From Podospora pseudocomata (lineage: Eukaryota; Ascomycota; Sordariomycetes; Sordariales; Podosporaceae), in assembly GCF_035222375.1 (NCBI RefSeq), contig NC_085889.1, positions 2,046,001 to 2,110,000 of the forward strand: a DNA stretch of 64,000 bases. Reading direction: 5' to 3'. Shown in pieces: positions 50,726-63,533 of this stretch. How positions within the stretch are numbered: the first letter of the stretch is position 1; every line of letters starts with the position of its first letter. The notes under the pieces are model-generated. The model saw only the letters and a list, made by a program, of their open reading frames with translations, ran no database searches and was not told the origin of the DNA. The translations under genes and the position numbers were made by a program.

Positions 50726-52935
50726 TCATGTACGACCAAGGCCAGCCTTCGACTTCTTGACGACCTGAGCGACGGGCTCCAAGATACCCTTGTTCTCCAA
50801 GGCTCCCAAAGCCATGCCTTTGCTCCAGCCCATCTTCTCCAACATCGCGCGACCTTTATTTTCCTGGCCCAACTCAGGGGCAGAGGCGCCAACCACCTCT
50901 CCTTCTCGAAGTACCAGGGCTTTTACGCTCACATGTGCACTTCCTCTGAATCCATCCCGGGGAGTGTCGCCCCGTGGACCAGCTACGTCAGCACGGGGGA
51001 AGTACTTGCGCCCCACCCGGCGGGCGGCACCATCTACCTGGCGTGTCGCTTCTGTGATCTGGTGCGGTTTGAATGTGATGGTCCGCTTGCTCCGGTAGAG
51101 AACCGGCCGGCGTGTTGTGCCCTTTCCTGTAGACTGGGACTTGACATTGAATTTCAAGGCAAGCTGGTGGAGGACCATACGCCCATGTTTGTCGAGCGGG
51201 GGGAATTCGAGACTGTGTCACCGAGTTAGCCTACGTTTGTTCTAGCTCCGATGCCTCAAATGCCTTACCGCTCATCCGAGCTGATCAGAAAAGCCACCAG
51301 CTCAGTTTTGAAGTCTTCCAGTCTAAGGCCCATTGGATACTTGACGCGCAAATCGTCGGGGCTGGCGTTCTTGTCAAGAAGACCCTGACCACGTAATGAC
51401 TCACGGGCAAGCTTGCGCTCTTTCTTTCGTTCCCGATCGCGTGACCAATCCAACTTCAGTTTTGCCTCGATTTCAGAATCCGAAATGTTGAAGTTGGGTG
51501 GTTGTTTGGAGCGTCGCTTGCGGGGGACTGGCACAGTCCAGTCGGCAAGATCCAGATCATCAAATGCATCAGCAACGGAGCTGGCATTCGCAGATTTGGC
51601 GAACGATGAGGATGTTGCCCTTTTCTGGCCTCCCTTCTTCGCCCCTCGCTTGCTTACTCCGAAAGACTCGGGTATCAAAACAAGCTCATCGCTCCCCAAC
51701 CCAAGCTCTTCCTGCTTGGCAAGAAGTCGTGCAAGCTCCTCGTCATCCATATCGGCGTCCATATCGTCGTCTTCATCTGGCTCATCGTTCTCATCCCCGT
51801 CATCTTCGTCGGCATCACTAAGACCAGAACCACTAGACTCAGCTTGTTGTTCGTCGCCTGACAAATCTTCAACCACCGGCATGTCATTCTCGTCACCGGA
51901 GCCGAGGTTGAGAGCGAAATTGTCACCCCCAAGATCCCGACGGTTGTTGAATGAACGTAGCTGGTTTGAAATAAAGTCATCCTCTGGGTTGGCACTCATG
52001 TTGGCGATATAATCTGCCAGAATGGCGTCCTCTTCATCTTCGTCGGTTTTGGGAATCTTGGAAGCTTTTGAACGGCTGCGCTGGCGTCCTGCTCGTTTTT
52101 CGCGGGCTACAGGAATCACTTCGGGATCATCACGCAGGCTCGTTTCCTCTGCAGCTGTAGGTTTGGTCTTATGACCGGTCGGAGTTATGGCGGTTGTGGT
52201 ATTGATAGCAACGCCGTTACGAACCACAAAGTTGCTTTGCGGAACTGTTTTGGCGTTACCTGCACGGCCTCTGAAGAGGATAACTTCCTCGCTGGAATCA
52301 GATTCGGCCAATGATGGCTTCCGAATGGGAACCAGGGGTGGCGGATGGACAGCACGGTGTTTGTCTCGGATAGCTTTATCTCCGCTAACGTCAAAGAAAA
52401 AGAGGTCTTGTGCCTGTTCTTGGGGAGTCTCGCTGGAGGGGTTGTCTTGAGACGTCGAGTTGGAAAGAACCATCTTGCCCTTGGCCGCTGAATCTAGCTC
52501 AACGAGAGTCGTCTTCTCTATGACAGCCTCCGCGGATACGTTGAGGTTGACGTCTACGGTAGTGATGTCCATGTCGTCGGCCTTGCTCTCTGTAGCCTCG
52601 CCAGGGGGAACTTTGTCTTGCTCGATATCTTCAAGAAGTTTTAAAGGTTCGCTGTATCCAGCACTAACAAACGATACAGGCTTTTGTCGAAGTTTCACCG
52701 TACCGGAAGTCCAGGCTGAGTCAAGGTGGTGGGACTGAGTGTTCCTAACCTCATCCTTCAAAGAAAAGTCTGTTGGCGTTAGATGAGATAAGTCCTGCAA
52801 CCAAGCCAGGGCGGAATCTGGAAATCGTACCATTTGAGTGCGCAACACTCTGGAAAAACGTCGTTGAGGAAAAGGAACTGACATGGCCCTGGACTCCGGG
52901 GGTAGATCGAAGGTGAGCAGCCTTGGGGCCTGCAT
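50726..52935 (-). CDS. sqs1: SQS1-like G-patch and R3H domain protein
   Basis: Exons 51269-52935 and 50726-51212 with a 56-base intron; about 717 aa. In yeast, Sqs1/Pfa1 activates the helicase Prp43 in pre-mRNA splicing and ribosome assembly. Here a long disordered acidic N-terminal part (DEDDGDENDEPDEDDDMDAD region) precedes KYPMGLRLEDFKTELVAFL and the R3H region (LEFPPLDKHGRMVLHQLALK). A C-terminal G-patch (NKGRAMLEKMGWSKGMALG...) ends the protein. Start uncertain: a frame one base off, just upstream (MPPKRGKRPYAGPKAAH, ATG at 52963), looks like the normal family N-terminus, so either a small indel or a missed splice lies near 52900-52930. Divergent from atg4. Confidence 0.85.
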
Positions 52936-53872
52936 ATGGCCGCTTTCCCCTCTTTGGCGGCATAGTCGTCAAAAATATAAATCCTATCGTTTGAAGAAGC
53001 GGGAGAAGGGGATTCCGAATTCAGCGAAAACCGGCAGGTAGTGCAATGCCGAATATTTTATGCGGACAACTCTGGTAGTAGAATGAATAAGCTGCGGTGG
53101 CGTAGACGAAATACCAGGGGTCGAAGTCGGTTCTTGGCGTGTTTTCTGGATGTTGGGAACGAAAGTCCAAAGAGAGTGAAAATCTCCCAGCTTATCCAGT
53201 CACATGCCTTCCAGATAAACTTGTGGCCTGGCAAGCGATGTCTGGGGATGGAGCAGTGCTGTCGTTGCCTCAGTGGCAGGAGGATGTCATGAAAGTCTAG
53301 CTTTGTATTACTCTTGGCACGCAAGGAAGGTACACTGTTGGAATTGGAGGGTTAGGGTAATCGTAGATTTGACCCAAAGGGCTTGGCGGTTGCCGGGTGT
53401 GCACTCGGCAGGCAGCCTTCGCCACAGCTGGCATCTGGTCGTTGTGGAGACCCCCGCGACTCATATGACATACCTCCCTTATGAGCTTGTCCTACCTCTC
53501 ACCTCTCAAGATCAACCCAGCTTTCTTCCTTCCAGCCTTCTGGCCGTTCCAAAGTCAAACATTGCCGTGCTGCTCCTTGTGGTGTTCCGTCCCATATCGT
53601 TTCTTTCGCCAACTTCATCTGTTCTTTGCCTTTGGGCCATTGCTAGAGCTATTTTATCTCCTGCGCAGTGACACTGCATGCCCTTCTTTGTTAGTTCACG
53701 CTACAGTGTAGCTGGTGTCCTCAAGAAGCTCACAGGATCCATCCGATCAGGAGGACAGAGCTTCTAGCAGGCCAGCATTAACTTCCACCTTGTTTTTGAA
53801 CCACATTGAAAATCACTGCCGCGACCGTATTCTTTTCCGCTTCTCTGCTTTGTTATATCTTCACCAAATCTG
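52936..53872. promoter_or_regulatory. Divergent region between SQS1-like gene and atg4
   Basis: About 0.94 kb holding both promoters and probably the true N-terminal codons of the SQS1-like protein at its left edge. Short ORFs (53041-53292, 53273-53671) lack motifs. No specific site named. Confidence 0.35.
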
Positions 53873-55575
53873 ATGAAGTCGATGCGCTCAGGCAGCAACA
53901 ACTGGCAATCGGCCGTCTCGGAAACATCACCCAAGATCGCGACTGCGATGGAGGCAGCGATATCCGCCGGGGCCGAGGTCAGCCGTGTAGGCCGACGCAT
54001 CTTGCAGAGAATCTGGGACCCAGAACCTACCAATGATCGAAGCAGCAATGAACCAGTGTGGTGTTTGGGTTGCTCATATCTCCTCGATACAAAAGAATAC
54101 GGCACACCCCCTACGCTCACCACCAGCACACCACCCGCAGATGCCACTCTTACCGCTATAGTACCCGAGCCTGGGGCAGGCGTGGAATCGGAGCCACGAA
54201 GAGCCACAGAGAAGGCGGGAGTGCCGGTGAATACATCGAATGCAAAAGCAGTTCCCCCCATTCCCGTTGCGGCTAGTGGTCAGCACCAGCTACAAGTGCC
54301 CGAAACACCTCCTCTCTCCGTTGCCAGCAGTTTTGATTCAGCTCTTGCATACGAAGAGCCCGGTCAAGATGGCGGCTGGCCCCCGGCCTTTCTCGATGAT
54401 TTCGAGTCCCGCATATGGATGACATATCGTACCGGATTCGAAGTAATTCCTCGCTCGACCGACCCGAAAGCGGCCGCAGCCTTGTCCTTCACCATGCGAT
54501 TCAAGACTTCTTTTGGGGACCAGACCGGCTTTTCATCAGATACGGGCTGGGGATGCATGATCAGGTCTGGGCAGAGCTTGTTGGCCAATGCAATGTTGAT
54601 CAGCCGTGCAGGACGTGGTAAGGAATCTCCGGCCATGCTTGCTATAGTGTGTGAACTGTTGCTGATTTGTCTCTCTTGTGCAGCTTGGAGACGACCGACG
54701 AACCCTGACATCGAACGCGAAATCGTGTGCCTATTCGCAGATGATCCTCGTGCTCCATATTCCATACAGAACTTTGTCAACCATGGTGCAGCTGCTTGTG
54801 GAAAGTACCCTGGAGAGTGGTTTGGCCCATCTGCGACGGCACGGTGCATCCAGTACGTGACCCTTCTGTGGATGGAAACTTGACTCTAACAAACAACAGG
54901 GCTCTGGCCAAGAAGCACGATAGCTCCCTGCGAGTGTACCTGACACGAGATCTTCCTGAAGTATACGAAGACAACTTCATGTCAACCGCGAACCCTGACG
55001 GCAACCACTTTCACCCGACATTAATTCTGGTATCTACGAGGCTGGGGATTGACAAGATCAACCCAATCTACCATGAAGCGCTCATATCTACCTTACAATT
55101 GCCACAAGCCATTGGTATTGCTGGGTAAGCAAGTCCTGATGCACCTTGCATATTCATGCTCTCTAGCCTCCGTCTAACACACTCCAGCGGACGCCCGTCA
55201 TCATCCCACTACTTCATCGGTGCTCAGGGGCAATGGCTCTTTTACCTCGATCCCCATCACCCACGGCCAGCGCTTCCTTATCGAGAGAATCCGAACGACT
55301 ATACCATAGAAGAATTGGACTCCTGCCACACCCGACGATTGCGGCATCTCCACGTAGAAGACATGGACCCTAGCATGCTCATTGGCTTTCTCATCAAGGA
55401 TGAGGATGATTGGGATCTGTGGAAGAGCTCTGTCAAGCATGTTCAGGGCAAGGCCATCATCAATGTCTCGCCTCATGACCCGGAGCACGGGATGGGTTTC
55501 GGTCGAGCTGGAGCGATTGATGAGGTGGAGACACTGAGTGACGAGGACGACACAGATACGGTGCTTGATTTATGA
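53873..55575 (+). CDS. atg4: Autophagy cysteine protease Atg4
   Basis: Exons 53873-54617, 54684-54852, 54900-55124 and 55188-55575; introns 66, 47 and 63 bases; 508 aa. Atg4 trims the C-terminus of Atg8 to expose glycine and later releases it from phosphatidylethanolamine, in the cytosol and at autophagic membranes. The peptidase C54 fold is clear: IWDPEPTND and WCLGCSYL near the start, catalytic Cys228 in SDTGWGCMIRSGQSLLANA, and Asp401/His403 in YLDPHHPRPALP. The C-terminus MGFGRAGAIDEVETLSDEDD is acidic. The first ATG gives an extra 25 residues before MEAAISAGAEVSRVGRR (ATG 53948), which may be the true start. Convergent with jjj1, 197 bases apart. Confidence 0.95.
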
Positions 55576-55772
55576 CTTGTTTGGAGGTAATATTTTGGGA
55601 TATGGCAACAAGTAGTTCTGGGGAAAGGGGCGTTGCCAACGCCGTGGTGTGCATGCCCAGGTTAGGGGACTCTCAACAAAACCTTCTCCCCGCTATGATG
55701 TTTGAGAATCGAGGACACTCTGCTCGATTAGATGATGCACAGCACTAGCTGATACACGCACCGGTATGGTGA

Positions 55773-57552
55773 TTATTTCTTTCTCTTCTGTTTTCCAGAT
55801 TTACCAGGCGTGGCAGAGACCGGAGCTGCATGGTTGAGTTCTTTGATGTGGTCGAAGAGCTTGTTCTTGCTTGGGAATGCCTCTTTACATACCATACATT
55901 GTAGCTGAAGCCCAGCAGTCAGCATCGAATATCATTATTGAGCTTTGCAATACTCAGAAACCTACCGAATCCTGGATTTGTGACTCTGCCTGCCGAGCTG
56001 CTTTCTTTTCTCGCTTCAGTTTCGCCTTACCAACCTTTTTACCTGGCGCCGGTTCGCTGAGTGTGAGGTTGGCAACGCTCGCAGCTGTAGAATCTGCCAA
56101 GTCTCCGCTATCGTCTGCTTGTGGCTGTGACACCTTCTTGGTGGCTCCTGCCCCGTTGACAATGCGCTCTTCCACCGTGGAACGTGGTGCATACTCGTCA
56201 TCTTCTGGACTCGACGATGATTGTGTGCTCTGTTCTTGATCATCATCCTGCTCGACGGGCCCTTGCTTTTCTTCTCCGGTCCTCCCGTCCTCAGAAACCA
56301 GCGGTGCTGTGTTGGTCATGTCCCTCTCTCTCTGGATGACTTGCGCGTCCTGCTCTGGCTGTGGAGACTGCGGCGTAGATGCCCCTGGTGAATCTTGAGG
56401 ATTTAGATCGAAGTGCATGTTTTCCTTTCTCATCTGTCTTTTCAACTGCTGTACTGCCTTGATATGTTTCTTGCTCTTTTCGTGAGCCTCGAACTGTTTC
56501 TCACTCCTAAACGTCTTGTTGCACACCACGCATTCGATCTCCTCAACCTCGGACTCTTCTTCCGACATGGAAAACTCGCCCTCGTAGTCTTGGTGTTCTT
56601 TCGGCTGCGCCCAGTCTGGCACCACGTACTCGGCCATCTTTTCCTGGTGCGCTGCTCGCGACCGGGCCGCCTGGGCTGCCGCGGAATTGCGAAGGACCTG
56701 CTGCCGTTCCGCCTCAGACTGTGTGTTGGGAACATAACGGGGATCTCTTTTCTTGACAAACGCAACGAAAGAGAGGACCGCATCGTTAAATTCTCTGATG
56801 CCTTCATCGCGGAGCTTCTTGTTCTCCTTTTCCATCAAGCGACGGATCCTCCTGTCTGGTGCGTGCGCAAGATGATGCACATCCTTCCACTGAAAGGATT
56901 TCCTCGTCGAGAAGCTTGACCACACATTATAAAACGACTTGCCCACCGTGTTGTAGTCGTCTTCCGCTTTGCCAAACGGTGGGTAGTGTGTGGGGGTGGT
57001 TCCGTCCCACTCGCAGGCTGCAGCTTCTTCTGCGGCAAGCTGTTCGAAGAAGACGTTCAATATCCCAAAGAAACCACGCGGGCTGTCATCCATCGGTACG
57101 CTGGAATTGAATCGACTCATCAGTGCAAAGACAGCATTCGCCGAGGTGTGATTGCCGGGGTCCTGTCCGCCAGGCGCACCCCCAGCCACTTCGTCATCAC
57201 CCCTGAGGATAGCATCTCGATGCGAGTCGTACCAAGCTCGTTCCTGGGGGTCCGATAGTATTTCGTATGCTGTTTGTAGCTCGGCAAACTTCCGCGTCGC
57301 GTTCTCGGTATCGTGGTAGTTGCGATCGGGATGCAGCTCCAACGCCTTTTTCTTGTAGGCCCTCCGAATTCTACATCCAAAAGGCCTCAAAGTCAGACTA
57401 CATTCATCTTGTACGGGAGCAGGGAGTCTCTCTCACTCTTCGTCCGGCACCTGACGATCAACCCCTAGAACTTCATAATAGCATGTTTTCTGCTGGGTGA
57501 CGGTGGTGGCCGCCTGACTGGCACCCCGAGGTGTGGATTGGTCGGCTCCCAT
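55773..57552 (-). CDS. jjj1: DnaJ / C2H2 zinc-finger protein, Jjj1 (DNAJC21) type
   Basis: Exons 57437-57552, 55966-57370 and 55773-55904; introns 66 and 61 bases; 550 aa. Jjj1 is the J-protein co-chaperone that stimulates Hsp70 to release Arx1 from cytoplasmic pre-60S ribosomes. J domain at the N-terminus (TCYYEVLGVDRQV...IRRAYKKKALELHPDRN) with HPD at 52-54. First C2H2 finger at C319, C322, H335 and H341 (CVVCNKTFRSEKQFEAHEKS...). An acidic Ser/Gln-rich stretch and a Lys-rich segment follow, with a second finger in the last exon (CMVCKEAFPSKNKLFDHIKE). This domain order is diagnostic. The first exon encodes MGADQSTPRG and the start of the J domain. Divergent from the SPX-RING gene. Confidence 0.93.
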
Positions 57553-58372
57553 TCGTATAATAAAGGGTGTTTTGATAGTTGGGTGCTCAGGGTTCTACAC
57601 GTCCGCTGAAGAGAGTGAAAACGAATCAAGAAGCATGTGCATGTTTCCATGCTCCTGGGAAGTAGGGGTCCGAGAGTCCTTCCAGAGACGTTTATGCTTG
57701 TCATGCTGCCAACATTTTAGTGGAGCCATGGCGGGGGCGGGGCTACTGTTGGAAATCTTGATGGAGACCATTCTGGTGGGCTGACCCATCACCACAAACC
57801 TACAGGGCCAAATGACGACGAAATCCCGATTGGGAAAAGTGGCATGTGTCTCAATGCCCACCACAAAATAAGCGGTGCATCTAGACTTTTCACGGATACA
57901 TGGCGAGGTCGGACGAGCGTTGAGGGGTTCAGGGTTCAGGGTTGTTTACGGGTTGAGAAAGGAGAGATGAACACGCTCGATTCCGTCTGATTCCTTCTTT
58001 TCGCTAGCTTGAACGCTCCGAACGTTTGGCCGCTGCTCAAAGGCGCCATTACAAACCTCTTGCTTGACAAACTGCAACCGCCACCCATTTTGTCACGTTG
58101 ACTGTGGGGAATTGGCTAGGGGGGAGGCCAAGCAACCACTACCAGGTGTCCTATCCTTGGCTTCCGCGCTTTGGCTGGTCTGGCCGTCTGTCACCTCGTC
58201 TTGAACCACCTTCACCGAGAAGCAACATTACCTATAAATCCCCTCCCGCCCCATCTTGACCCGCGACTGCAAATTCGGCACCCTGAGAAGCATATCGAGC
58301 GCCTTGTCCCGCCATGCACATGCCATCCTCGCAGTTACATTTTAAGCCAGCCAGGTCAGTGGTAACATTACG
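57553..58372. promoter_or_regulatory. Divergent region between jjj1 and the SPX-RING gene
   Basis: 820 bases containing both promoters. No motif-bearing ORF (57533-57784, 57595-57864 and 58171-58429 frames rejected). A CT-rich leader precedes ATG 58373. Confidence 0.35.
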
Positions 58373-59956
58373 ATGAAATTCGGCCACGCCTTCAAGGAGG
58401 CCTTGGAGGCTGAGACCTATCCAAGACACTGGGTAGACAAGGCGGTTCCCTATCGTCAGCTCAAAAAGATCCTTGGTAAGGTGCGGGAGGAGCTGATAAA
58501 CAATGGCTACGATCCGGACACGTTACAAAAGCTGGTAGCTGAGCGAAACGCCGAATACCGCTTAGAGTCGGACGACTCCCATCTCCTGAGACCCAAACTG
58601 GTTGTGCGTCCAGCCACTACAAGTGCTCAACCTCTGGATCAGAAAACAGAAGTCGACTCGCTGCCAGAATCACCAGTATCTCTATCTCCCACCTCTTCCG
58701 CCAGCACAGAACCTGGACCATCAGCCTTGACACATGACTCTGCGCCCCCGTGTAGCCATCGCCAGCAACAAACCAGTGACGGCGAGTGGGTTGACGTCCC
58801 GTTGGATGCCGATGCTCGCTTTTTCAGTGTCCTCCAGCAGGATGTCAATGAGTTGGATACTCTCCAGGACAAGGAGCGGGTTGCCATGATCGAAAACATC
58901 CACGTGATTGGAAACGAGATCGCACAAGTAGCCAGACCGCGAAAACCAGTCATCGACTTCTCCCGGTCAGATCTGTATCGCTGGCGCGAGATTCTGGACC
59001 TTTACCTCTCGGCCGAGGTCTTCTTCTCCACCAACGAGGTTTCCGGCGGTGCTCGCAGCAGCGACAGAGCTCGCAAGCAACTCGTCTGGTTCCAAGAAGA
59101 GGTGGGCAAGCGCCAGCTGCCGCAGAAGTTCAAGATTAAGTCCAGCGCCGTCGCCTTCCAACACTTCCTCTCGTTGAATGCCACGCTACTGCAGAACTTG
59201 CAGTTCCAGGAACTGAATCAGACAGCCATAACAAAAATAATCAAAAGTAGGCTCTCGGAATGCTCAGGGTGCCACTCGTCCCATCTTCAAGCCGTCCACT
59301 AGACTAACCCGCTCCCTCTTTTGCTGTAGAATTCGACAAGAGAACGTCCCTGGGGGTGAAAAAGACTTTTCCAAAAGTCATGAACTCGGCACACTTCATC
59401 TCCGAGACCATATCCAAGGACATCTGCGCCCAGCTGTCTCGAGACGTCATCAGCCTTGTCCCACAAGTCGTGGATTACACGTGCATTGTCTGTAAGTGAC
59501 ACATATGTTGTGCAGCCTAGCGGGTGGGCTGTGTCTCGGTGCTGAGGCCAGGAGAGAACCAATGTAATGTCTTCGATACTGACCTCCCTCTCTCTATCTC
59601 ACACAGGCCTCTCCATATGTTGGCTGCCCATCCGACTGGACTGCGACCATCTGTTTTGCATCCGGTGCATGATCAAGATGCAAAACAGGCAAAAGCGCTT
59701 CTGCCCGCTATGTCGAGCCGATGTGATTCAACGGGCCAACGAAAGTATGTTGTCTCTTTCAATCCCGCTGTTTCATGAATCCTGGTCGCTAACCTTCCAC
59801 ACAGCACATATTGATATGGAGCTCGTTCGATACTTGGAAAGGTGGTTTCCAAAGGAGACCAAGGAGAAGCAGAGGAACAACGAGGACGAGCGGCGAAAGG
59901 AGCTCCTGGGCGATTTGTACGTGGAAGGTGCACAGCCGCCGTGTATCGTGATGTGA
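58373..59956 (+). CDS. SPX-domain RING-finger protein (probable E3 ubiquitin ligase)
   Basis: Exons 58373-59246, 59330-59491, 59607-59744 and 59805-59956; introns 83, 115 and 60 bases, all in phase; 441 aa. The SPX domain starts at residue 1 (MKFGHAFKEALEAETYPRHW, KAVPYRQLKKILGKV) and resumes after a Ser/Pro-rich insert (FFSVLQQDVNELDTL, KFDKRTSLGVKKTFPK); its lysine cluster binds inositol pyrophosphates in known SPX proteins. A C3HC4 RING follows with Cys343, Cys346, Cys358, His360, Cys363, Cys366, Cys378 and Cys381. The same order is found in plant NLA-type ligases, which link phosphate status to protein turnover. Its substrate in fungi is not evident. Convergent with the cystathionine gamma-synthase gene, 172 bases between stops. 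Confidence 0.92.
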
Positions 59957-60128
59957 TCCCTGTGCAAGGGAAGCAAAAAAGGAAGGGATAATTTACCTAA
60001 TGGAAGTTGTACATAAAGTCAGACACAGTGATACCTCAGCAGGAGTTTTGAGCGAATTGGGTATGGTAGCATTACGGGGGCTTTGGTTGATGTTGCTTTC
60101 AAATTCTATGCGTTCTACACGGAACTGC

Positions 60129-62104
60129 CTATTGCGAGCCGTGCTCTGCTACATGCAATGCAGCTTCAAACACCTTTACAATTTCAGCAGTGTCCTCCAA
60201 CCCGACGCTGATGCGGATCAGATCAGGGTCAACACCAAATTGCGACGCCCATTCCAACTCTTGATAGTGAGCCAGAAGCACATAGGGGGATGTCAACGTG
60301 AAGTTGGTTCCCAGGCTTGGCCCCTTGGCTGTGTCAACAGCATCATAAAATGCAACAGCCTGCTCCTTGCGGTGGAACACGACCGAGATCAACCCGCCGT
60401 ACCCTCCACCAGGAACCTTGCAGGCTTCGTAGTTGGCGCTGGACTCGTTGTCACGCGGGTAAAAGACCGCCTTGATGAGCTTGTTCTCACGAAACACATC
60501 ACAGATGGCCTCAGCGTTGGCGTTGATCCGTTCAATCCGAGACGCAAAGTCCCGGCTATTTCGCTCCATGAACATGACATCCTCGGGCCAGTATGTGTCC
60601 TCGTACCCCGTGCGGGCAAAGTCTTTTAACGCAGAGTAGTATCGACTGTTTGGGTTAAAGATGGCACTGCCTCCCATGACGTTGCAGTCACCCGAGAAGA
60701 TCTTGGTCAAGCTAGAGACGACGATATCGGCGAAGGGGAGAACGTTGATGTTGGCAAAGGTCCCGATTGTTTCGTCCACCACGACGGCAAAGTCGTACTT
60801 GTCGGCCATCTCGCGGATGCGGGCAAGATTGGGGCAAGTGAGGAGCGGATTGCCCGGGAATTCACAAAAGAGCCCCAGGAAGCGCTCGCCTGCTTTCAGC
60901 CGAGCTTCGAGGTCGTCAAGGTCGGCCTCGGACGCATTGCCGTAGAAGACGCATCCAGGGCCAAACTTCTCAAGAATCTTGAGGGTGTCAACATAAGGGA
61001 ACCCGAAGTTGACCGACTTGAGACCTCCACGCGCTCCAAGAAGGGCACGGTGAGCGTTAAAGATGGCGTTCATGCCGGCTGGGAAAAGATAGATGTCGTC
61101 CTCGCGGAGGTTGACAACACCACGGGTATTAGATTCCATCTCCTTTTCGGGCACCGGGCTAGCTGTTAGTTCACGATCGCTTCTGAGCGCCCCGGCAATT
61201 CGCCGTTTGATGGCCGATTTGGCGGGCTCAACAAAAGAAACATCCAGGTTCCGACCGAAGCGCTCCTCCAAGAATCGCGACGTCTCCTCTCTGTCAGGGA
61301 CGGTTGTTGACGTTTGGGATGTGGTTGATGGCTTTCCTGCGTCGAGAGAGCCCCTTCGTTGGTAACGCTTTGGTCCTCTGCATGGCTTTGGGCTCATGGG
61401 CGCAGCCGTGTTCTTGGGGGATTCATCCACACGCAACAGACCATCCTTGAAGAGACTGTGACAGAACTCTGCCCTGCGGCTAGAGACACCATCGCCCGTG
61501 TGCTGCCAATACTGCTTCAGAAAACTGAAACCCTCGGGAGAGCAGATGACGGCCGAGATAGAGGGAGATAGCCCACGAAGAGCCTTGGACTGCGGGTTTG
61601 CCGGGTCAAGAACCAGATGCAGAACTTCAAGAGATGACACGATGGCAGGAAGAGCGCGTAATTTGACAAAGCTCACACACCGGGCAGCAACCTGACGAGT
61701 TGGGAACAGAAAAGCAACCAGCCCTTTCCGCCCAATTTTCTCCAGAATGTCTTTGGCAAAAGCTTGGATGCTCCTGTGGATGAAGAAGCTGGAGAATAGA
61801 CTGCCGTTTTAGTATCATGGCACATGATCAAGACCTTTGAAAATGAATGGTGCGAGCAAAAGATGAAGCAAGTGACATACCGAGGATAACCAGTGGTCAT
61901 ACTGCCAACAACCCAGTCCTCTCCTTCTTCATAACCAACATTTGCTCTCCACGTTGGTAGTGACACACTCACCGCCTAAGCAATCATCGAGATGTTGTGG
62001 TTAGCCACCAAGACCGAACATGTTTAAACAATAAGAGTGACCATAAAGTTGCTTACATGCTCCGTGTGCGGCGGGATAGACTCGCCGAGGTTGAAGGCGG
62101 GCAT
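60129..62104 (-). CDS. Cystathionine gamma-synthase
   Basis: Exons 62057-62104, 61881-61975 and 60129-61788; introns 81 and 92 bases; 600 aa. It joins O-acetyl- or O-succinylhomoserine with cysteine to give cystathionine, the first step of transsulfuration towards methionine (the met-7 type activity of Neurospora). The N-terminus [25 protein letters not shown] and [20 protein letters not shown] is characteristic of the long fungal form. The Cys/Met-metabolism PLP domain has [34 protein letters not shown] and the PLP lysine in [16 protein letters not shown] (Lys410). The first two exons encode only 16 and about 32 residues. Confidence 0.94.
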
Positions 62105-63533
62105 TGTATCTCAAGAAGCGTAGAGTCACAGTTTTGACTCGGTTGTTGCGCTCCTAATTTTGCAATCTCTCTGTCCTCGGCTTCGACAGCACGCAGAGCG
62201 TGATAAGATGGCGTCTGTTATGAGGTGGTGTACGCCGAAATCAGCGAGATTCCCCAAGTTTCTAGACAGGAGAGGAAATGGTCGAGCTCGATTGGTGGTA
62301 CGGATACTGTCAAGGGGGATGGTACACTAAAACGGTCCAAGGTAGAGATGTGTGGTGGGTGCAGAGTGGATGGGTGTACCCACGTTTCCGACGTCCAAAA
62401 TTGTCCAATTATGAACTTTATTTTATACTAATGGAATGTTCCACGTCCCTGTATCCTGTCCATCGTCTTAACTATGCCGCCACAAACTGCGTGGGATGGC
62501 GTGGGTTGGACTATCAAAGCGAACAGTTGCACATTATATTCCGAGTATCGGAGGCAAAAAATGGAGTCATTTTTTCTACCGGCTTCCTGATTTCTTGGAT
62601 GTGTCTACATGCCTTACGGGTAACCAGCTTGTATCCCTCCCGCCACTACCAGCGAAACACATGGCATTCAACACCAAACAAGAGCAGAAAGAAGCACTGT
62701 CTGGTGCCGCTATGTCAGTGGGCAGTGACCAAGTGTGCTTGCCATGCCAAATGGTGTCAATGAAGCTTTGTGGACAGCGACCCCCACCTTTCCGGAACGT
62801 GCCCCACTCTTGCCACCTACACCTCAATCTTCCCAGTCATCGAAGGACACAAGGATTGGCAGAGGACTAGAAGTGAGAGAGAATCTCAATAGAAGACACT
62901 TTAGCAGGTTGCAAGTGGTATACCGGCGGCAACCAACCGTTTGATTCTGCCCGTGTTATGAAAACAAAATGTTCGGCCTATACATATGTCTGCATATTTC
63001 GGATGACAGGGGTCCCAGTCTTGCGGCACTCCGGGCCCGGATGGGTCCCGTAGACGGTTGGTAGTTACGGATATGAGCTCCCGACGCCGTCGAAGCCGGT
63101 GGTGACTGGCGGCGGTCCACCGTTGTAGCAGTCCAGTGCCATATTCACACCAAGTCGGACCACCACGACCACTTTGTAAGCATGGCCGGTACATCCAATT
63201 TAGATCCAGGCCCTATCCTGCCCGGTTCATTAACTCTAGCTTACATATGTCCACCATCCGTTTCTTTGCTCCCACCCTGAAAATGTCATGACCCAATGCA
63301 CCTGTTCCCCCAACCGGTAATCTTTGCATGTATCCATCTCCGCCATGATTTAGCTGCTCCCAGCACGTGATGCCCTCCTGAAAAAGCCAAACAAAAAATA
63401 TAAAAAGAGAGCAGTAAAAGAAAGTGAAATCATCATACAGATCGCTCTGTGCCAAAACTAGCATGCTCTCACCAGTTCGGAAGAGTAGGTAGCCAATATG
63501 CGTCGCCTATATGCTCTAAATCAGATATCGTCA
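62105..63533. other. Intergenic, no supported gene
   Basis: 1.4 kb between the cystathionine gamma-synthase start and the right-edge gene. The longest frames (62278-62763 and 62496-62870, plus) are Trp/Cys/His-rich without recognisable domains and overlap each other in different phases. Treated as non-coding, though a lineage-specific gene cannot be excluded. Confidence 0.35.

Noticed and set aside
51413-52012. 199-codon plus-strand Ser-rich frame antisense to the SQS1-like gene
   Set aside because: Mirror of the acidic Asp/Glu-rich coding region on the other strand; serine runs are reverse complements of GAT/GAA-type codons.
62278-62763. 161-codon plus-strand frame upstream of cystathionine gamma-synthase
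   Set aside because: Trp/Cys/His-rich with no domain; a second overlapping frame (62496-62870) is equally long, typical of non-coding DNA.
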